From: Urophycis tenuis
Lineage: Eukaryota; Chordata; Actinopteri; Gadiformes; Phycidae
Length of the DNA stretch: 64,000 nt
Direction: 5' to 3'
Assembly (NCBI GenBank): GCA_036785325.1
Contig: JAXIVH010000072.1
Span: forward strand, 898,501 to 962,500
Positions within the stretch are counted from its first letter, which is position 1; every line of letters starts with the position of its first letter. A model generated the notes under the pieces. It was given only the letters and a program-made list of their open reading frames with translations. It was not told the DNA's origin and did no database searches. Positions 23,392 to 37,610 of this stretch are shown here, piece after piece. The translations under genes and the position numbers were made by a program.

Positions 23392-26380
23392 GCATGCCGT
23401 GAACCCCATCCACCAGCTGGAAGTAATGAAAGTTTGCTGAAGCGTAGGGAACCATCAGGTGGTTCAGACCCGGAGGAAAGGTTAGGGGTGAGAGGTCAGC
23501 AACCCTGGGCATGCATGTTGGAACACAGAGTGCTTGCTAGTGAGGTAGCTAGCTGCTTGGGGTCAGAGTGTAGGCACAACACTTTTTTGTTAGACATCAT
23601 ATCTGGAAATTCCTTTGTCAAAACATTTTTAATTTAACATATTTAGCTATGGTGGTAAAACTCTCCATAAGCCTAATGACATAAGGAATTTTTATATCAT
23701 GCTCCAGCCTTGCTAGCAACATGCATCTTGTAGTCAGAACCGAGCACTGTCTCGCAGAAAGCTATGCTCTAAGAGAGAGAGTCACAAGGACTTGTGGGTA
23801 ATTCCCCTCTCTGCTCTACAGACAACTTTCTACTCCCACACGGAACAGTTGGAATTTCCTGTTGATAGCCAGGAGAAAACGTCCACCCAGGCATGCAGCA
23901 CCAATATGGTCCCAGATCCAGTGGAGGAGAAAGAAAAGCATGGACGATCAAACCACATCAACGTGATGCAGGGAGTTACTCTAGAAAACCCAAGAGCCCA
24001 ACACATTGGTACACTTTTTTTAATGACTGAATGATTAGACAGAGTGTGGTCTATTATTGAAAACAACACAACGATGAGCGAGCCCCGACACTCTCTTTTT
24101 ACTGCAGCGGTGACCGGGTTGGCTGTAGGTCCAGCCTGGGTGTGTGATGAGGGTGTGTGATGAGGGTGTGTGATGAGGGTGTGAGATTGTGAGGTGGTGT
24201 GTGGGTGTGAGTTTGTGCGTGTATGTGTGTGAGGATGTGTGAGTGTATGAGGGTGAGTGTATGAGGGCATGTGTGTAAGGATGTGTGTAGGGGGTGGGCT
24301 ACAGGACAAGGTGGGCTTTGACACAGAGTTGAAGAGGAACATGAGAAGATAACTTAACTCCTCCCCAGCCTGCTCACCTTTCCTCCACAATGTTTTCACT
24401 TTGTCAACAGACAAAAGGCCCCCAGCCCCACCTCTTCAGCTAGGAGGAACAGATGCTCAGCGGTGTGATCAGCCCTGGCCAGATCACTACCTACCTGCTT
24501 TTATTGATATAACCATCTAGTGTTGCTGCCACCAGTTGGCCACCATTAGGGAGACAGGCTGTCACGCCATTTTCTGTCAGCCTGCTTGTATGTGTGTGTG
24601 TATATCAGAGGGAGAGAGCGAGTGATGTAATGGTGGAGTATTTCTCAGGGACAAAGAGGCTGGGGGAGGGGGGGGGGGGCAGGGCGGCATTGTGCCTTTG
24701 CTCCGCCCTTCCTCCTGGTTTTGTGCGGTTGAGTGACTCATCAAAGCAGACCCCCACCCCCTGCTTCAGAGGAGAGACCCGTCCTCGTTGAAAGAAGCCC
24801 TGGAGAGAGCAGGAGAAAAGGACACACATGTGGCCCCACTGGGCCCTTCAGAGATCTGGGTCACGGCACCACATCTCTGGCCTTTTAAATGGCCCCAGAA
24901 ATACTGTGGGCCTTCAGTAGACAGACAGACACACAGACAGACACACACAAGCGCATTTCACTCAGACGCATTGAAAAACACACACAGTCCCATAACCTTA
25001 CTGAAGGGAGTGCATGTGAGGAGGCCTCCGTGTGAAACTAAAGGAGCTCCTGGGTGTGTTTGTTTGAGAGCAGCAGAAGGTTGCATTCATATGCAGATAA
25101 CACTGCACTGTGTGCAGGAGAATGGATGGGCTACATCCCCAACACTCAATATATATATCTCACCACACAGCAATATATATACCTTCTAATACACGACATA
25201 CATACAACAACATATATACAGTACTTAGTAAATCAAACAAGCGCTCCCTAAATTTGTAACCACCGATGAGTTGGACGCTGACAATGCATTGCATCACAGT
25301 ATATTTGTAAATCTTCAAAAGCATGGTCATGCTTTAAATTAGAATAAAACATCTGTTAATTCGCTTTGCAAGATGTCTGGCTTTTCACACTAGCACTACC
25401 GGCATGTGTTAACACCTGAAAAGAAAGCGTACAGGTGCTATTCTCGAAGGTGGACAACCAGAAAAGGCAAAAACGTGGGCCCATTAGGGTGCAAGTACTA
25501 CCAAAAATGATCAATCGAATGCATGGCCCATATCTCAGCGAGTACCCGAGTACGAGTCCTCATCTATTCTTTTTTTTTGCACAACAAAGTATGCAAAATG
25601 TTTTCGCAATAGTTTCCACTAACTTATCAAAAGTCAGTATGAATCTGTATCTTATATACTCCATTATGAAACTGTATTTTATATACTCCATGTGTGTAAT
25701 GCAAAGGCTTAGCTGCTCACTTTTTGACCTGCTTTTTACTGCTGACTGTGTACACATCGCGAGTCACCACAAAAAAAAACAACCTTCAAATTCCATAAGC
25801 CGTCATTGAGATGTGTAATATTTCGGGATGTATTGTACTTTTTTAATTGATGCCCACATTGTTTTCATATGTGCATGTGGTGAACTGCTTTCTTTAATGC
25901 AGTCTGCATTTTTTGATCACACATTAAAAGGTTTAGTGTGTAGAAATTAGTAGCTGAACAGAATTGGCAGACATGGAAGATAATATCCATAAGTATGTTT
26001 TAACGAGTGTATACAATAAACAATTATTGTGTCCAAATGGGGTTTGAGCTGAGGACTAATCCACACACTGTGGCATTACACTGAGAAACTTCACCCCCTC
26101 TCAGATGCAGACATATTAATCAGCCACTGGCCAAACGGAGAGCACCATGTGTCACACATACAAAATCTATGTTATCCTATGTGTCTTGTGAAGCTCAACC
26201 CTCTATCAGACGCAGATAACATAAACCACTGCCCAGACGGAGCTCCACAGATCCACACAGACTGTGGCGTTACACTATAAGTGCCTGCCTGCCTAGCAAT
26301 GCTTAGATGGAACATGTGTGGGAGAGCCGACCCAGGGAGGACACCCCAACCCAGCTCTGCCTATTTCCAGTGTGTTTATT
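23392..26380. other. no gene recognised
   Basis: Contains a degenerate GT-rich region at 24140-24300 (13-bp phrase GTGTGTGATGAGG three times, then GT/GA variants), a G run at 24667-24678, and near 25540-25555 a GAGTACCCGAGTACGAG stretch resembling a hAT terminus. No coding sequence was supported. Confidence 0.45.
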
Positions 26381-27685
26381 GGGGGTCAAGCAGCGAAGCT
26401 GTGAGACACCCATTGTGTTTCTATGTTTTCTTATTATTATTATTCCTCCTCTGCCATTGAAGTCTATGGCAGCCCATAGAACGCCTTGGTAAAAAGTGCT
26501 GAAATTTGGCTGAAAGTTTCGGACCACTGTACTGACCACTCATACTAATTTACGGACCACTAAACCCAGCTGTCTAGCGCCACCAACGGGTCAAAATTTG
26601 GCCGAAAATTGAACTGCTTGGTCGAAAGTTATGAAATTCAACGCACAGATTGGGGACAGTCCCATGATCACTCTCACCAATTAACAGAACTCTATGCCCA
26701 ACACCACCAATGGGTGAACTCTAGCACCACCAATGGGTGAAAGTTGGACAGCCATTCCTGACGTGGACCTTGACTTGTGCATCTGATTTTCACAAGTGAG
26801 GTAGCATTGTGATTGGTCAAGCCAATTTCAATGATCTAGGGCCCGTCACTTTCGGCCATGTTGGACCTCCGCCATATTGGATTATGTCAGAAAGCTTTAA
26901 AAATCTTCACGTGTCACAAAGTTCATTCAATTCGCTCGAAACTTGACACAGTTGATCTTCAGACCAAGCCGCACAAAAGTTATCTCAAAGATTGTTCAAT
27001 TTTAAGTTTATTCTCCCGTGAGAGCTAATCGAAAATGGCGGCAAACCGCCAAACAGGAAGTGGGCTGTCGTCTCACCGATGCTATGACTTAGCGTAACCA
27101 AACTTGGTACCTGGAGTCAAGACACTGTCCAAATCACTTACACCAATTTTCAGGCCTCTGACTGAACGCTCTAGCGCCACCACTAGTTCAATGTTTGACA
27201 TGCATTTATGCTTGTAAATTCTTTGAAATGCATGCTGCTTACTTTGTTTACAACTCTGTGCTGCATAACGTCACAATCACTCACATCAATTTGTGTGCCA
27301 ATGCATTGAACGCTCTAGCGCCACCATGAGTTCAACTTTGAACATGCATATTTGATTGTAAGTTCTTTAAAGTGTGTACAGCTTATACAATGCTTACAGT
27401 TCTTTGCTGCATAACTTTCCATTCACTCACATTATTTTTGTGCCTCTGCATTGAACGCTCTAGCGCCACCATGAGTTCAATATTGGACATGCGTATTTTT
27501 GTGAAACATTACCCAACAAAAACTTGGTATATTCTCAAAACCACACTAATGATTCATGATTAAGAATTTACGACTAGGTGTGCAATAATAATCCACATTT
27601 TTCTGTATCAACACCAAACTTGCTACATAGACTCAAGATAGCCAGAAGTTTCAGGCCAGCAGCTCCGCAGCCCATCTTGACCCCC
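26381..27685. mobile_element. non-coding DNA element with inverted ends (class unassigned)
   Basis: Starts GGGGGTCAAGCAGCGAAGC and ends with CTTGACCCCC preceded by CAGCTCCGCAG, an imperfect inverted repeat of both the outer 10 bp and the inner CAGC/GCTG motif. A (TTA)n run follows the left end, as in several fish elements of this type. The interior contains repeated 'ctctagcgccaccan' phrases. No transposase coding is visible and I found no clear target-site duplication, so the class is not assigned. Confidence 0.6.
27164..27597. repeat. about 145-bp diverged tandem repeat, 3 copies
   Basis: 'gaacgctctagcgccacca' starts near 27164, 27308 and 27453 (spacing 144 and 145 bp). Each is followed by 'gttcaa...gacatgca', then 'gtaa.ttcttt.aa', and a 'ctgctgcataac...cactcac' block. 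It lies within the 26381-27685 element. Confidence 0.8.
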
Positions 27686-29542
<1,857 letters not shown>

Positions 29543-30020
29543 ACCAGGCACCACTGGTACCATCCTCTTTAAGCATGGTAAGAGACCAGGCACCACTGGT
29601 ACCATCCTCTTTAAGCATGGTAAGAGACCAGGCACCACTGGTACCATCCTCTTTAAGCATGGTAAGAGACCAGGCACCACTGGTACCATCCTCTTTAAGC
29701 ATGGTAAGAGACCAGGCTCCACTGGTACCATCCTCTTTAAGCATGGTAAGAGACCAGGCACCACTGGTACCATCCTCTTTAAGCATGGTAAGAGACCAGG
29801 CTCCACTGGTACCATCCTCTTTAAGCATGGTAAGAGACCAGGCACCACTGGTACCATCCTCTTTAAGCATGGTAAGAGACCAGGCACCACTGGTACCATC
29901 CTCTTTAAGCATGGTAAGAGACCAGGCACCACTGGTACCATCCTCTTTAAGCATGGTAAGAGACCAGGCACCACCGGTACCATCCTCTTTAAGCATGGTA
30001 AGAGACCAGGCACCACCGGT
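29543..30020. repeat. 42-bp minisatellite, 11 copies plus a partial
   Basis: Units start with ACCAGGCACCACTGGTACC. They begin at 29543 and recur every 42 bp to 30005. Two units carry GGCTCC in place of GGCACC and the last two carry ACCGG in place of ACTGG. Each unit contains GGTACC. Open frames on both strands (155-162 codons) reflect the 14-codon period. Confidence 0.97.
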
Positions 30021-31387
30021 AACTATCTTGCCAGTTCTTTGAGGGGAAAGGCGAAACCAGTCTATATACAGTTTGACTTCATGACTGGAGCTCCATTTCT
30101 CTGTTTGACTTCAGAAACGTTCAAATGCAGAGGTTTCACAGCAACAGTGAATAGTACCATCTACAACAGTGAAAATACCAGTAACAGTCTAAGCCATCAA
30201 CATTAGTCTATATATCATCTATATATCATAATTAACTGTCAACCATAACACTAATATGCCACATTACAATCTAAACCATCCTTTCCTAAACTAAGAGTTT
30301 ATATTTTAACAATGCTATAATATAGGGATCAATTTAAAGAAAAGAAAGCCTTTAAAATCATCCTTGCGAATCATTACATTGCATGGCATGGCAACAGTCT
30401 TAAACCTGTTGTTTCAATGAGACTCATCCCATCACACCAGGATGCATTCACTGTCAGGTCTTGACAGTTCCAGGTTGAGTCAGGCTCTTATTGTGATCCA
30501 ATTAGTTTTTTTTTTTTTGGTATGCAGTGCTATGCATCTATAAATGTCAGTTTCAGTTTTCGGGACATTCCTGGCGGGCGGTCACTATTGCAAACCTTGT
30601 CAAACCCGTGGGGAACTCTGCTTACTCAGACCAGCCACTAAACCTTGATGAACAAACCTATTTTCTATAGCCTCTCAACAGCAATACATGACTGCACAAT
30701 GGATGTCAGGTCAGCATCATTCTAAAATAAGTAAGTAAAATTAATCAGAATTTGTCCACATGTTGTTGTTGAAAAATGGCATGTCTATTATTTTTTTTAA
30801 GAAATTTGATTATTGCTGTGATCTTATTTCTGTTGTTCTGTGAACTTTATATACTTGAGCACACTCCCTACTCCGGCAAATCTTTCAACTTCAGACTACA
30901 AGCTCGTAATGAGGTGATGAGAAATTTAACATTACATACTTGAGATGAGTGATGCGTTGCACAATGTTGAGTTTTGCACAAAGTACATCACAGTACTTTT
31001 CAAATTAAACAAATACATTTCATATACATCATTACCAGTATACACCATCAACCAACAGTCTTAACCATCTGCAACATGTTATGTGGGTGGGAGAAGTCAT
31101 TTGTAGCAGTAGTAGTAGTAGCGGAATTATTTGCTTCCACAAAACTAAATGTAATCATAGTAGAAAAATATTAATGGTGACATCCTACAGAGAGGGCCTT
31201 ATAGTACATAGGCATGCAGTTGATTCACTCAACTGATCAACTGTGATCTGTTCTGTTCAACCACTATATTTAAAAAAAAAAAAATGGCAGACCATAATGG
31301 ACCTAGAACCTGAACGTTAAATCTAAACACCAACCAATTTGGTAATCCACACAAAATTATTAAATTGCAGAAACAATCAATGTTGTA
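30021..31387. other. no gene recognised; degenerate 'catcaac-agtctatata' phrases
   Basis: Phrases of the type 'ccatcaacattagtctatat' recur loosely at about 30160-30240 and 31020-31080, and again at 32110-32300 beyond the Tigger-like element. Confidence 0.45.
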
Positions 31388-32000
31388 CAGTGAAACCTCT
31401 GTACTCAAATGTCATTAGTTCCAAAAGGCTGTTCGAGTTGAGGATTGTTCAAAAACTGAAACAATTTTTCTCATGAAGAATGAATGTAAAAATAGATCAA
31501 CCTGATCTAGAGGCCCAGATAATTGGATATTTAGACCTTCACACAGTATTTCAATGTCAGTGCCTAGTATTGCAACATCAGCTGCCTTTATCACTTCATT
31601 CTTTAAAATCGTAAATATTGTCAATTTGGGCATGCTATAAAAGGTATAAAGATCATGCTGTGAGATGATTTCCTTATTCAACTCGATGTTTGTACGAGTT
31701 GAATATTTACACATTTCCTTAGCATCAGCGCTACTTCTCTTCTTTGGAGGCATGATGGAGGACTTAGTTATACAGTAAAGTTCAAATGGAAAAAAGAGGC
31801 ACACAATAGCAAACAATGCAAAGCAAATGCTGCCCAGACATAAACCTGCTCCAGCGTGAGGCCATGCGAGGTGAAGCGGTGTACTATGTCACCAAAGTGA
31901 GGTCAGAAATGTTGAAGTTCTGGGATGGAAGTCGTACATCTTTTAGTTTGAGAAGCCATTTGTTCGACATGAGATGCGTTCGAGTACAGAGGTTTCACTG
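31388..32000 (-). mobile_element. internally deleted Tigger/pogo-like DNA transposon
   Basis: 613 bp with inverted ends CAGTGAAACCTCTGTACTC (left) and its exact complement ending at 32000, both flanked by TA (31386-31387 and 32001-32002), the target duplication of Tc1/mariner/pogo elements. The minus strand carries the beginning of the transposase (next entry). The DDE catalytic region is absent, so the copy could only have moved using transposase from another copy. Confidence 0.92.
31568..31753 (-). pseudogene. Tigger transposase N-terminal DNA-binding segment (CENP-B-like HTH)
   Basis: From the ATG at 31753 the minus strand reads MPPKKRSSADAKEMCKYSTR, then IELNKEIISQHD, then MPKLTIFTILKNEVIKAADV. 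This matches the layout of Tigger/TIGD1-type transposases: a basic leader, then a helix-turn-helix related to CENP-B with a recognition helix of the MPKSTISTILKN kind. Positions between the two helices are shortened and altered. The frame remains open to 31415 but similarity ends at about residue 62. An upstream ATG at 31816 would add 21 hydrophobic residues and is unlikely to be the native start. Confidence 0.85.
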
Positions 32001-32002
32001 TA

Positions 32003-32922
32003 TTGTATTTTTACCAAATCACAGTATTTACATAATTGCAAAATATATCATGTTGGCATTCAAAGATCATAATATTGTATCTCGATGTCCCTTTGATCCC
32101 AGTCCTTAACAACTTATTGATAGTCTACATCGCCAACAGTCAACCATTATCAAGTCTATATGCTACCAATAAGAGTGTACATCTACTATACACCATCAAC
32201 ACATCTATATGTACCATTAACAACATTCTATACATCAACAGGCTTAACCATTGACATCAGTCTATATACCATCAACAACTGTGACAATACCATTAATTAT
32301 TTGCTAGAGGCAGAAAAATCTAATGTTGTGGCTGCACTGCTTGTCGCTGCGCTTTTAAACTGCTAGTTGTGAGCAGGGTTTGGCTGATCTAAAACTTGTC
32401 GGATGGCTAAAACTGGCCTATGACAGTCCAGATCAATAGGCATTGCAGTGGATCCAGTTCCCTTTGAAGTACTGCTGGATCTGGTTTCTTAATCATCCTT
32501 CCCAACCCCCAGCTCTGCTGCCGGCCTCCCACAGATTTTCCAATAGAGCAGCTTTCATAGCCAAGAGATGGGTTTGAGGTTGGGTTGTTAGGATTTTGGG
32601 TGGGGTCAGAGATCCAGTGGGGCAAGGAATGCAGAGGGCAGTGGTGTTCGCACTAAGCTATCAGTTTGGATACACAAGGCATTTACAACATTCAAAACCT
32701 CTGTAATCAGCCATTAGAAGCCATTATCCCACCAGAAGATTCAGAATGTGCTTAGTTGCTTGGGAAATGGATCGATAATTAACAGATTTACAGAGAGGCA
32801 GGAGGCAGTGTATATTCTCAGTCAAAGACAACAAAACGACAAAATGCCTTAAGTCTAGAGGGACATCTTGGCCTCTCACAAGTAGCATTGATGATAGCAT
32901 TTCTAGCAGGTCATACCAGCTA
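32003..32922. other. no gene recognised
   Basis: 32110-32300 holds the degenerate 'accatcaac...ctatata' phrases. The rest has no recognised feature. Confidence 0.45.
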
Positions 32923-33015
32923 GGGGTGGCAGTAGCTCAGTGGGTAGAGCGGGTCGTCCACTAACCGGAGGTTTGGCGATTCCATCCCCACCTCCAACTG
33001 TCCACATGTCGTACC
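32923..33015 (+). mobile_element. tRNA-headed SINE, 5' fragment
   Basis: GGGGTGGCAGTAGCTCAGTG, then GGTAGAGCGGGTCGTCCACT, then a decayed B box (GGCGATTCCATCCCC) and CCAACTGTCCACATGTCG. Same head as 15890-16324, 35862-36128 and 40940-41085. The 3' body is not recognisable. Confidence 0.82.
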
Positions 33016-34779
33016 TTACAAATGTACTGATGACCAACACAGTACTGACGGATGTACCCTGATGCACCCACCTGAATATGAGGAGGGGGAAGGACATGCT
33101 TACTCCATACAGAAAGGCTTCCGTTCGGTTTGAACCCGAGACCTTATAGACCTTCTAGTCATGGTCAAACAGAGCTGAGTAGAGTCCTTGTGACTCAGCA
33201 CATAAAGTTAAGACATTCACAAACCTCAGATATAGCCAAACAAGAGGAGCAGAAATTGAAACCACAACAAAGTTCCTCACCCAAGGCTATCACAGAATTT
33301 GATAACAATAACAGGGCCAACACATAATGAAAAAAAAGTGTGAGAAGAAAACTAGAGTAAAAAGAGGAAGGCAGGCAGTCAGACCAAATAGGCTTAATAG
33401 CAGACCACAGAATATTCAGGAGAGATGAGATGGGAATAAAGAAATAACATTCAAGAGCTTTGAGATAATACTGCCTAGTTACTGCAGCGTCACAGCCAAA
33501 GCACAGTCCACACACACACACACACACTCACCAATTATTTTGGGCTGTGAGTCTATTATGGTTAATCAGGAACTAAATTGGAGCGATTAGGAGCTGATTG
33601 GAGGGCCTGTCGCTCATATCACCCAATTCACAGAAACAGGGGGTATCTGGAGGTAGATGCACACTGGTAACTAATTGACTAATAACATGGAAGGGTAGTG
33701 GGCGATGGAGGGGTGGTGGGGGTTGTGCAGGTTATAGGGAGGAGGGAGGTCAGAGTGAGGGAGGGACACACTAAAAGGACTGGTCAATTATTGATGAAGA
33801 AGGGAGGGGAGGGGGAGACAGCACACACAGGCTAAAGGGGTTACATTTCACATTACATCACCACAATCTCCTCTTTCTGATGCCCAGGCCTGGATCGTGT
33901 CCTTCCTCCCCCTATACTCTTCTCTCTCACAATCCCCTCCTCCTTACACCCTCCCACTGGCTTCACCTCCCAAGAAAACGACAACGTCTTCAGCCAGCAT
34001 GGCCATTAACCCATGACGGTCCACAAAAACACAGACCCTGATACTCGTAGCTCTCTCTTTCAGAGATCTCTGTTGGTGTATGAGTCTGTAAGAGAGAGAA
34101 ATGCTTTTCTCTACTAGAGAAAGGCTAGACTGTGGAGAAAGAAGGCACGAGTTAGAAAGGGTGGTGGTATAGAGAGGTTCTTTGAAGAAATCCTACCCCC
34201 TGATGAGCTAGCATGACACCAACTTGTCCGATCACCTCATCATTAGAACAACACAGAACAAACAAGCAGGTGTATTGTATCTAAATAACTATTTAATAGT
34301 GCTCAGTCTGAACATTGTAATATTCAGAAATTCGTTTGTTACGTAGGTATTCAAATCTCAATTTAGAATTACTTTGTTTTGTAAATGATGAATAAATTAT
34401 GTTTTTATATTTGTCTATGTGAACAACAGGGAGAAGGATAGGTAACATATTGTCGAAATATCCCAGTTATGTCCCACTGAGAAAACAAAAAATATATATG
34501 TAAGATATGTATGAGGTGCGAGACATCCCTAGTTCTAGATTGCTTCACGTCTCAATTTGAGGTAGCAATAACCGCCAAATGGCACAACCAAACATGCGTT
34601 TATACCCAAATTATATTTTGTAAATTTCGTATTTGGATATTAAACCATGAGGTGATGACTTTGGTAGCCCTTTGACACCTGCCATCCAGTGTGAGAATCG
34701 ACAAGACCCACACAGAAACGTTCAATTAACTGGTTGGAATTATAATAATATTTATCAAATGATCTTGAGTTCTCCCTAA
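33016..34779. other. no gene recognised
   Basis: Includes a G-rich tract at 33695-33775 (many GGG/GGGG runs on the plus strand) and a C-rich patch near 33895-33975. No coding sequence was supported. Confidence 0.45.
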
Positions 34780-34826
34780 ACCCTTTGCTTTCCATGGTGG
34801 CACTCCCACCATGGAAAGCAAAGGGT
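34780..34826. repeat. perfect inverted repeat, 21-bp arms, 5-nt loop
   Basis: Left arm 34780-34800 (ACCCTTTGC...CATGGTGG) is an exact complement of 34806-34826, with loop CACTC. The symmetry stops abruptly on both sides. Confidence 0.97.
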
Positions 34827-35861
34827 CAAATCAAAGAAATAAGAGGTTGGGGCAAGTGGGTGTGGGCAGGGGGCAAGTGGGTTAAGAAGGGTCTTCAAAA
34901 TTAGCAGCAATTTGCTGCCAAAAGACAGCAAAAAGCCTGACCTAATAATAATGTGTTGGTAGTTTAATAACTTGTAGTATTTTTTTTTCCTTATATGGCA
35001 ATCCATCACCTCCAATAGCACGTGATTTCTCTGCTGCACTGCAGCTCTGTGTTACAGCCTCACTCAGATCGATCAGGGGATCTGAAAACCACTGGCGTCC
35101 ATAAAGCAATCCTCCGTGATATTGTAGTTTTCCATTTTGAGCGATTGAAAATTAGAAATGATCAGTTGATGTACTTCAGCAGTGGTCTCTGCTCTCACTA
35201 GTGCTCAGGGCTGCCATCTTTCACATGTTGAGACTCAAACAAAAGACAAGCTATCATGCCACACCTTGTCTAGTACTTGTCTGTACTCAGTCAGTTTGTG
35301 AGCTGTTTCGCTGTTACTCAAAGTTATCGTATAATATAAAAATGATTTTATGAATCCATCATTTTAAAATTTTAATGTAAACATGTTCTCATGTAGGTTC
35401 TCTGAAAACCCTGCTAGTGCTAAGCAAGATAAGAGCATGTGAATAAAAGACATGCACTTTTCTGGATGACTGATCACCAGAAAAGGAAAAACTAATTGTT
35501 ATTCGTTACTGTAAGTATTATGCCTAATTACCAGTTATTATTTTTAGGAAGAGATTTTTGATAGAAGGACAAGGAGTGCAAAGAGTTGGTTTGTAAGGAA
35601 AGATAATTAATTTGACAATTTATTTAAATTGAGATTAATTTATCTTTTGAGATTATGCAATTTCCCTCAGGGATCATTTAAGTTGTCATTTAAGTCTTTT
35701 CAAAAGAATGTACCCAGATGTATGGTACATGCCAAAAAACCTTGCATTGCAAGCATTGAGCAAGCATTGTGAAATTCATTAAGGAGCCACCATATTAAAA
35801 TGTTAGTGGCACCAGTGCCACCAGAGCCCTGAACTGAAATGATGGATTTGAGTAGATAGTA
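34827..35861. other. no gene recognised
   Basis: Near 35805-35835 'gtggcaccagtgccaccagagccctga' resembles a hAT-type terminus in reverse orientation. Otherwise nothing was recognised. Confidence 0.4.
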
Positions 35862-36128
35862 GGGGGGCAGCAGTAGCCCAGTGGGTAGAGCGAGTGGACA
35901 GGAGCGGGTCGTCCACTAACCGTAGGGTCGGCGGTTCGATCCCCTTGATCCCTACTTCCAAACTGTTTGCATGTCGAAGTGTCCTTGAGCAAGACACTGA
36001 ACCCTGAACCCCAACTTGCTCCCCTGGTGCTGATCATAGCAGCCCACTGCTCCTATGTAAAATAGGATTGGTCAAATGCAGAGAAAAAAATTCGTTTCTA
36101 TATCTAAAAAACATGTAAATGACGAATA
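35862..36128 (+). mobile_element. full-length-looking tRNA-headed SINE
   Basis: Head GGGGGGCAGCAGTAGCCCAG, A-box-like GGTAGAGCGAG, GTCGTCCACTAACCGTAGGG, a good B box (GGTTCGATCCC), then TCCTTGAGCAAGACACTGAA, AACTTGCTCCCCTGG and AGCAGCCCACTGCTCCTATG, ending GGTCAAATGCAGAGAAAA and an A-rich tail. It is the best-preserved member in the window. A short duplication (gagcgagtggacaggagcgggtcg) sits in the head. Confidence 0.9.
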
Positions 36129-37459
36129 AAGACCGAAAGATAGATCATATGCAGGGTTTTTCTGATCATGAGCACAAACATACATGTGTACCATGCCTTA
36201 AAGTTGCAAAATGCTGCTATTCTGTATTTCACTATTTGGCAGTTTTATTCCCGGTGCACTGTGCAGATTACAATTCAGCGCAACCAGATTGGCATATTGC
36301 CGCAATTGCAGCAGTAAATGAGAGCAATGCAGAGAGAGAAAAGCTTTCTCAACAAATATATATACTCAAAAGGCATTTTTGCAAGTCCAAGTCTCAAGAC
36401 TATGAGAGGCAAGTCCAAGTCAAGGACCAATTCTTTGGTCCCAAGTCAGGGTTAAGTCTCTTTTGGTTGTATCTCTTCTGATACATTTTTATTTAAATGG
36501 GTACATACAAGACTGAATTGTATGCGCTTTAAGTAATATACTATTTTCTTATAAAGTTTCTGAAAATACATAATTACATAACTTGATGCGATGCTGCAAA
36601 TAAACTGTGCTTTAAACCATCCCAGTTTTGTAACGTAAAGGCTCAGCTACACCAAAGGTCTGTTCTTCTCTCTTCTGCTTTTACAAATGGCATATTATGG
36701 TACATTATCACTGTTGTACAGTGAGAAAAAAATTAGACAGAAAATTGCCGCTGTAACCTGCAGACAGAACAAATACTAAATTACACCATTGTAGCACTGC
36801 AGGCTCGAAATTGCAACCGTTTTGGTCACATATAAATGCTTCTGAAATTTAATCTGTGCAACCTCAAAATAAAATTGTTCAGTTGCAACCTTTTTTTTTT
36901 CCAGTATAACGCCCCTCCTCTGTATGTGTGCTACTTACTTAGTATGTACCACATTACCACATTATGTACACATTTAACTTTATTTGTATTTCTTGTTGGT
37001 ACATTAATAAGTGTATTAAAAGAAACAGGTTCAAATTAAATACAAAAAACCTGCCATAGGAAGTTACCGATACATCTTCAGGGTAAGTGAGGGCTGGCGC
37101 TACCATTGCAAGTTGGCTGGGGTGTTCCCAGGGCATGTACCAGTTTGGTGGGGGGGGATTATTGCTGAATACTTTATAATTTGCACCATTGAGGTGCCCT
37201 GGTAGCTCCCCGGGTAGAATGTGTACCATTAAGGGTCAGTCCTTGTGACAGCAACCCACGGTCATTTGCTGCATGTCTTTCCATCCCTGTACCATACTTT
37301 CCCGTCTAATCTCTACTAAAACCTGACTTGCCTGAGGTTGGGCAAATCAGAGGATCAATCGTAAACAACCAAGATGGCTCTAGCGGCATAGCGATGTGGA
37401 ACGGTCTGTAAAATCTGGTACCAAGAAAGTAATAAACAAACTGGATGGTATATTATTAT
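36129..37459. other. no gene recognised; possible hAT end near 36800
   Basis: 36800-36900 ('gcaggctcgaaattgcaacc...gttgcaacc') resembles the start of fish hAT elements of a GGGCTCGAAATTGCAACC type. Its partner end was not found. Confidence 0.4.
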
Positions 37460-37610
37460 TAGGCCTGCACGATATCAGCAAAATGTGCGATGTGCGATCA
37501 CACTGTTCAATATTGCGATGACGATATGACTTGCGATAATAAATAAGAAAAGAGTGCAATTTTGGTCATGGTGAATACGTCGATATGAATTTAAACAAAT
37601 TTGCATATCG
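37460..37610 (+). mobile_element. hAT-type terminal fragment
   Basis: Begins TAGGCCTGCACGATATCAGC, followed by runs of 'gcgatg/cgatat'. This corresponds to a common fish hAT terminus (TAGGGCTGCACGATA type). No matching inverted end was located downstream, so this is a single-ended remnant. Confidence 0.6.

Noticed and set aside
23074..23512. 111-141-codon frames with 13-residue repeats
   Set aside because: Shadow of the 39-bp minisatellite.
34780..34826. MicroRNA precursor
   Set aside because: The 5-nt loop and 21-bp fully perfect stem leave no room for normal processing. Kept only as a structural inverted repeat.
35862..36010. A tRNA gene, suggested by good A and B boxes
   Set aside because: It lacks an acceptor stem and anticodon arm geometry, and the same head followed by a shared body recurs at other sites, so it is a SINE.
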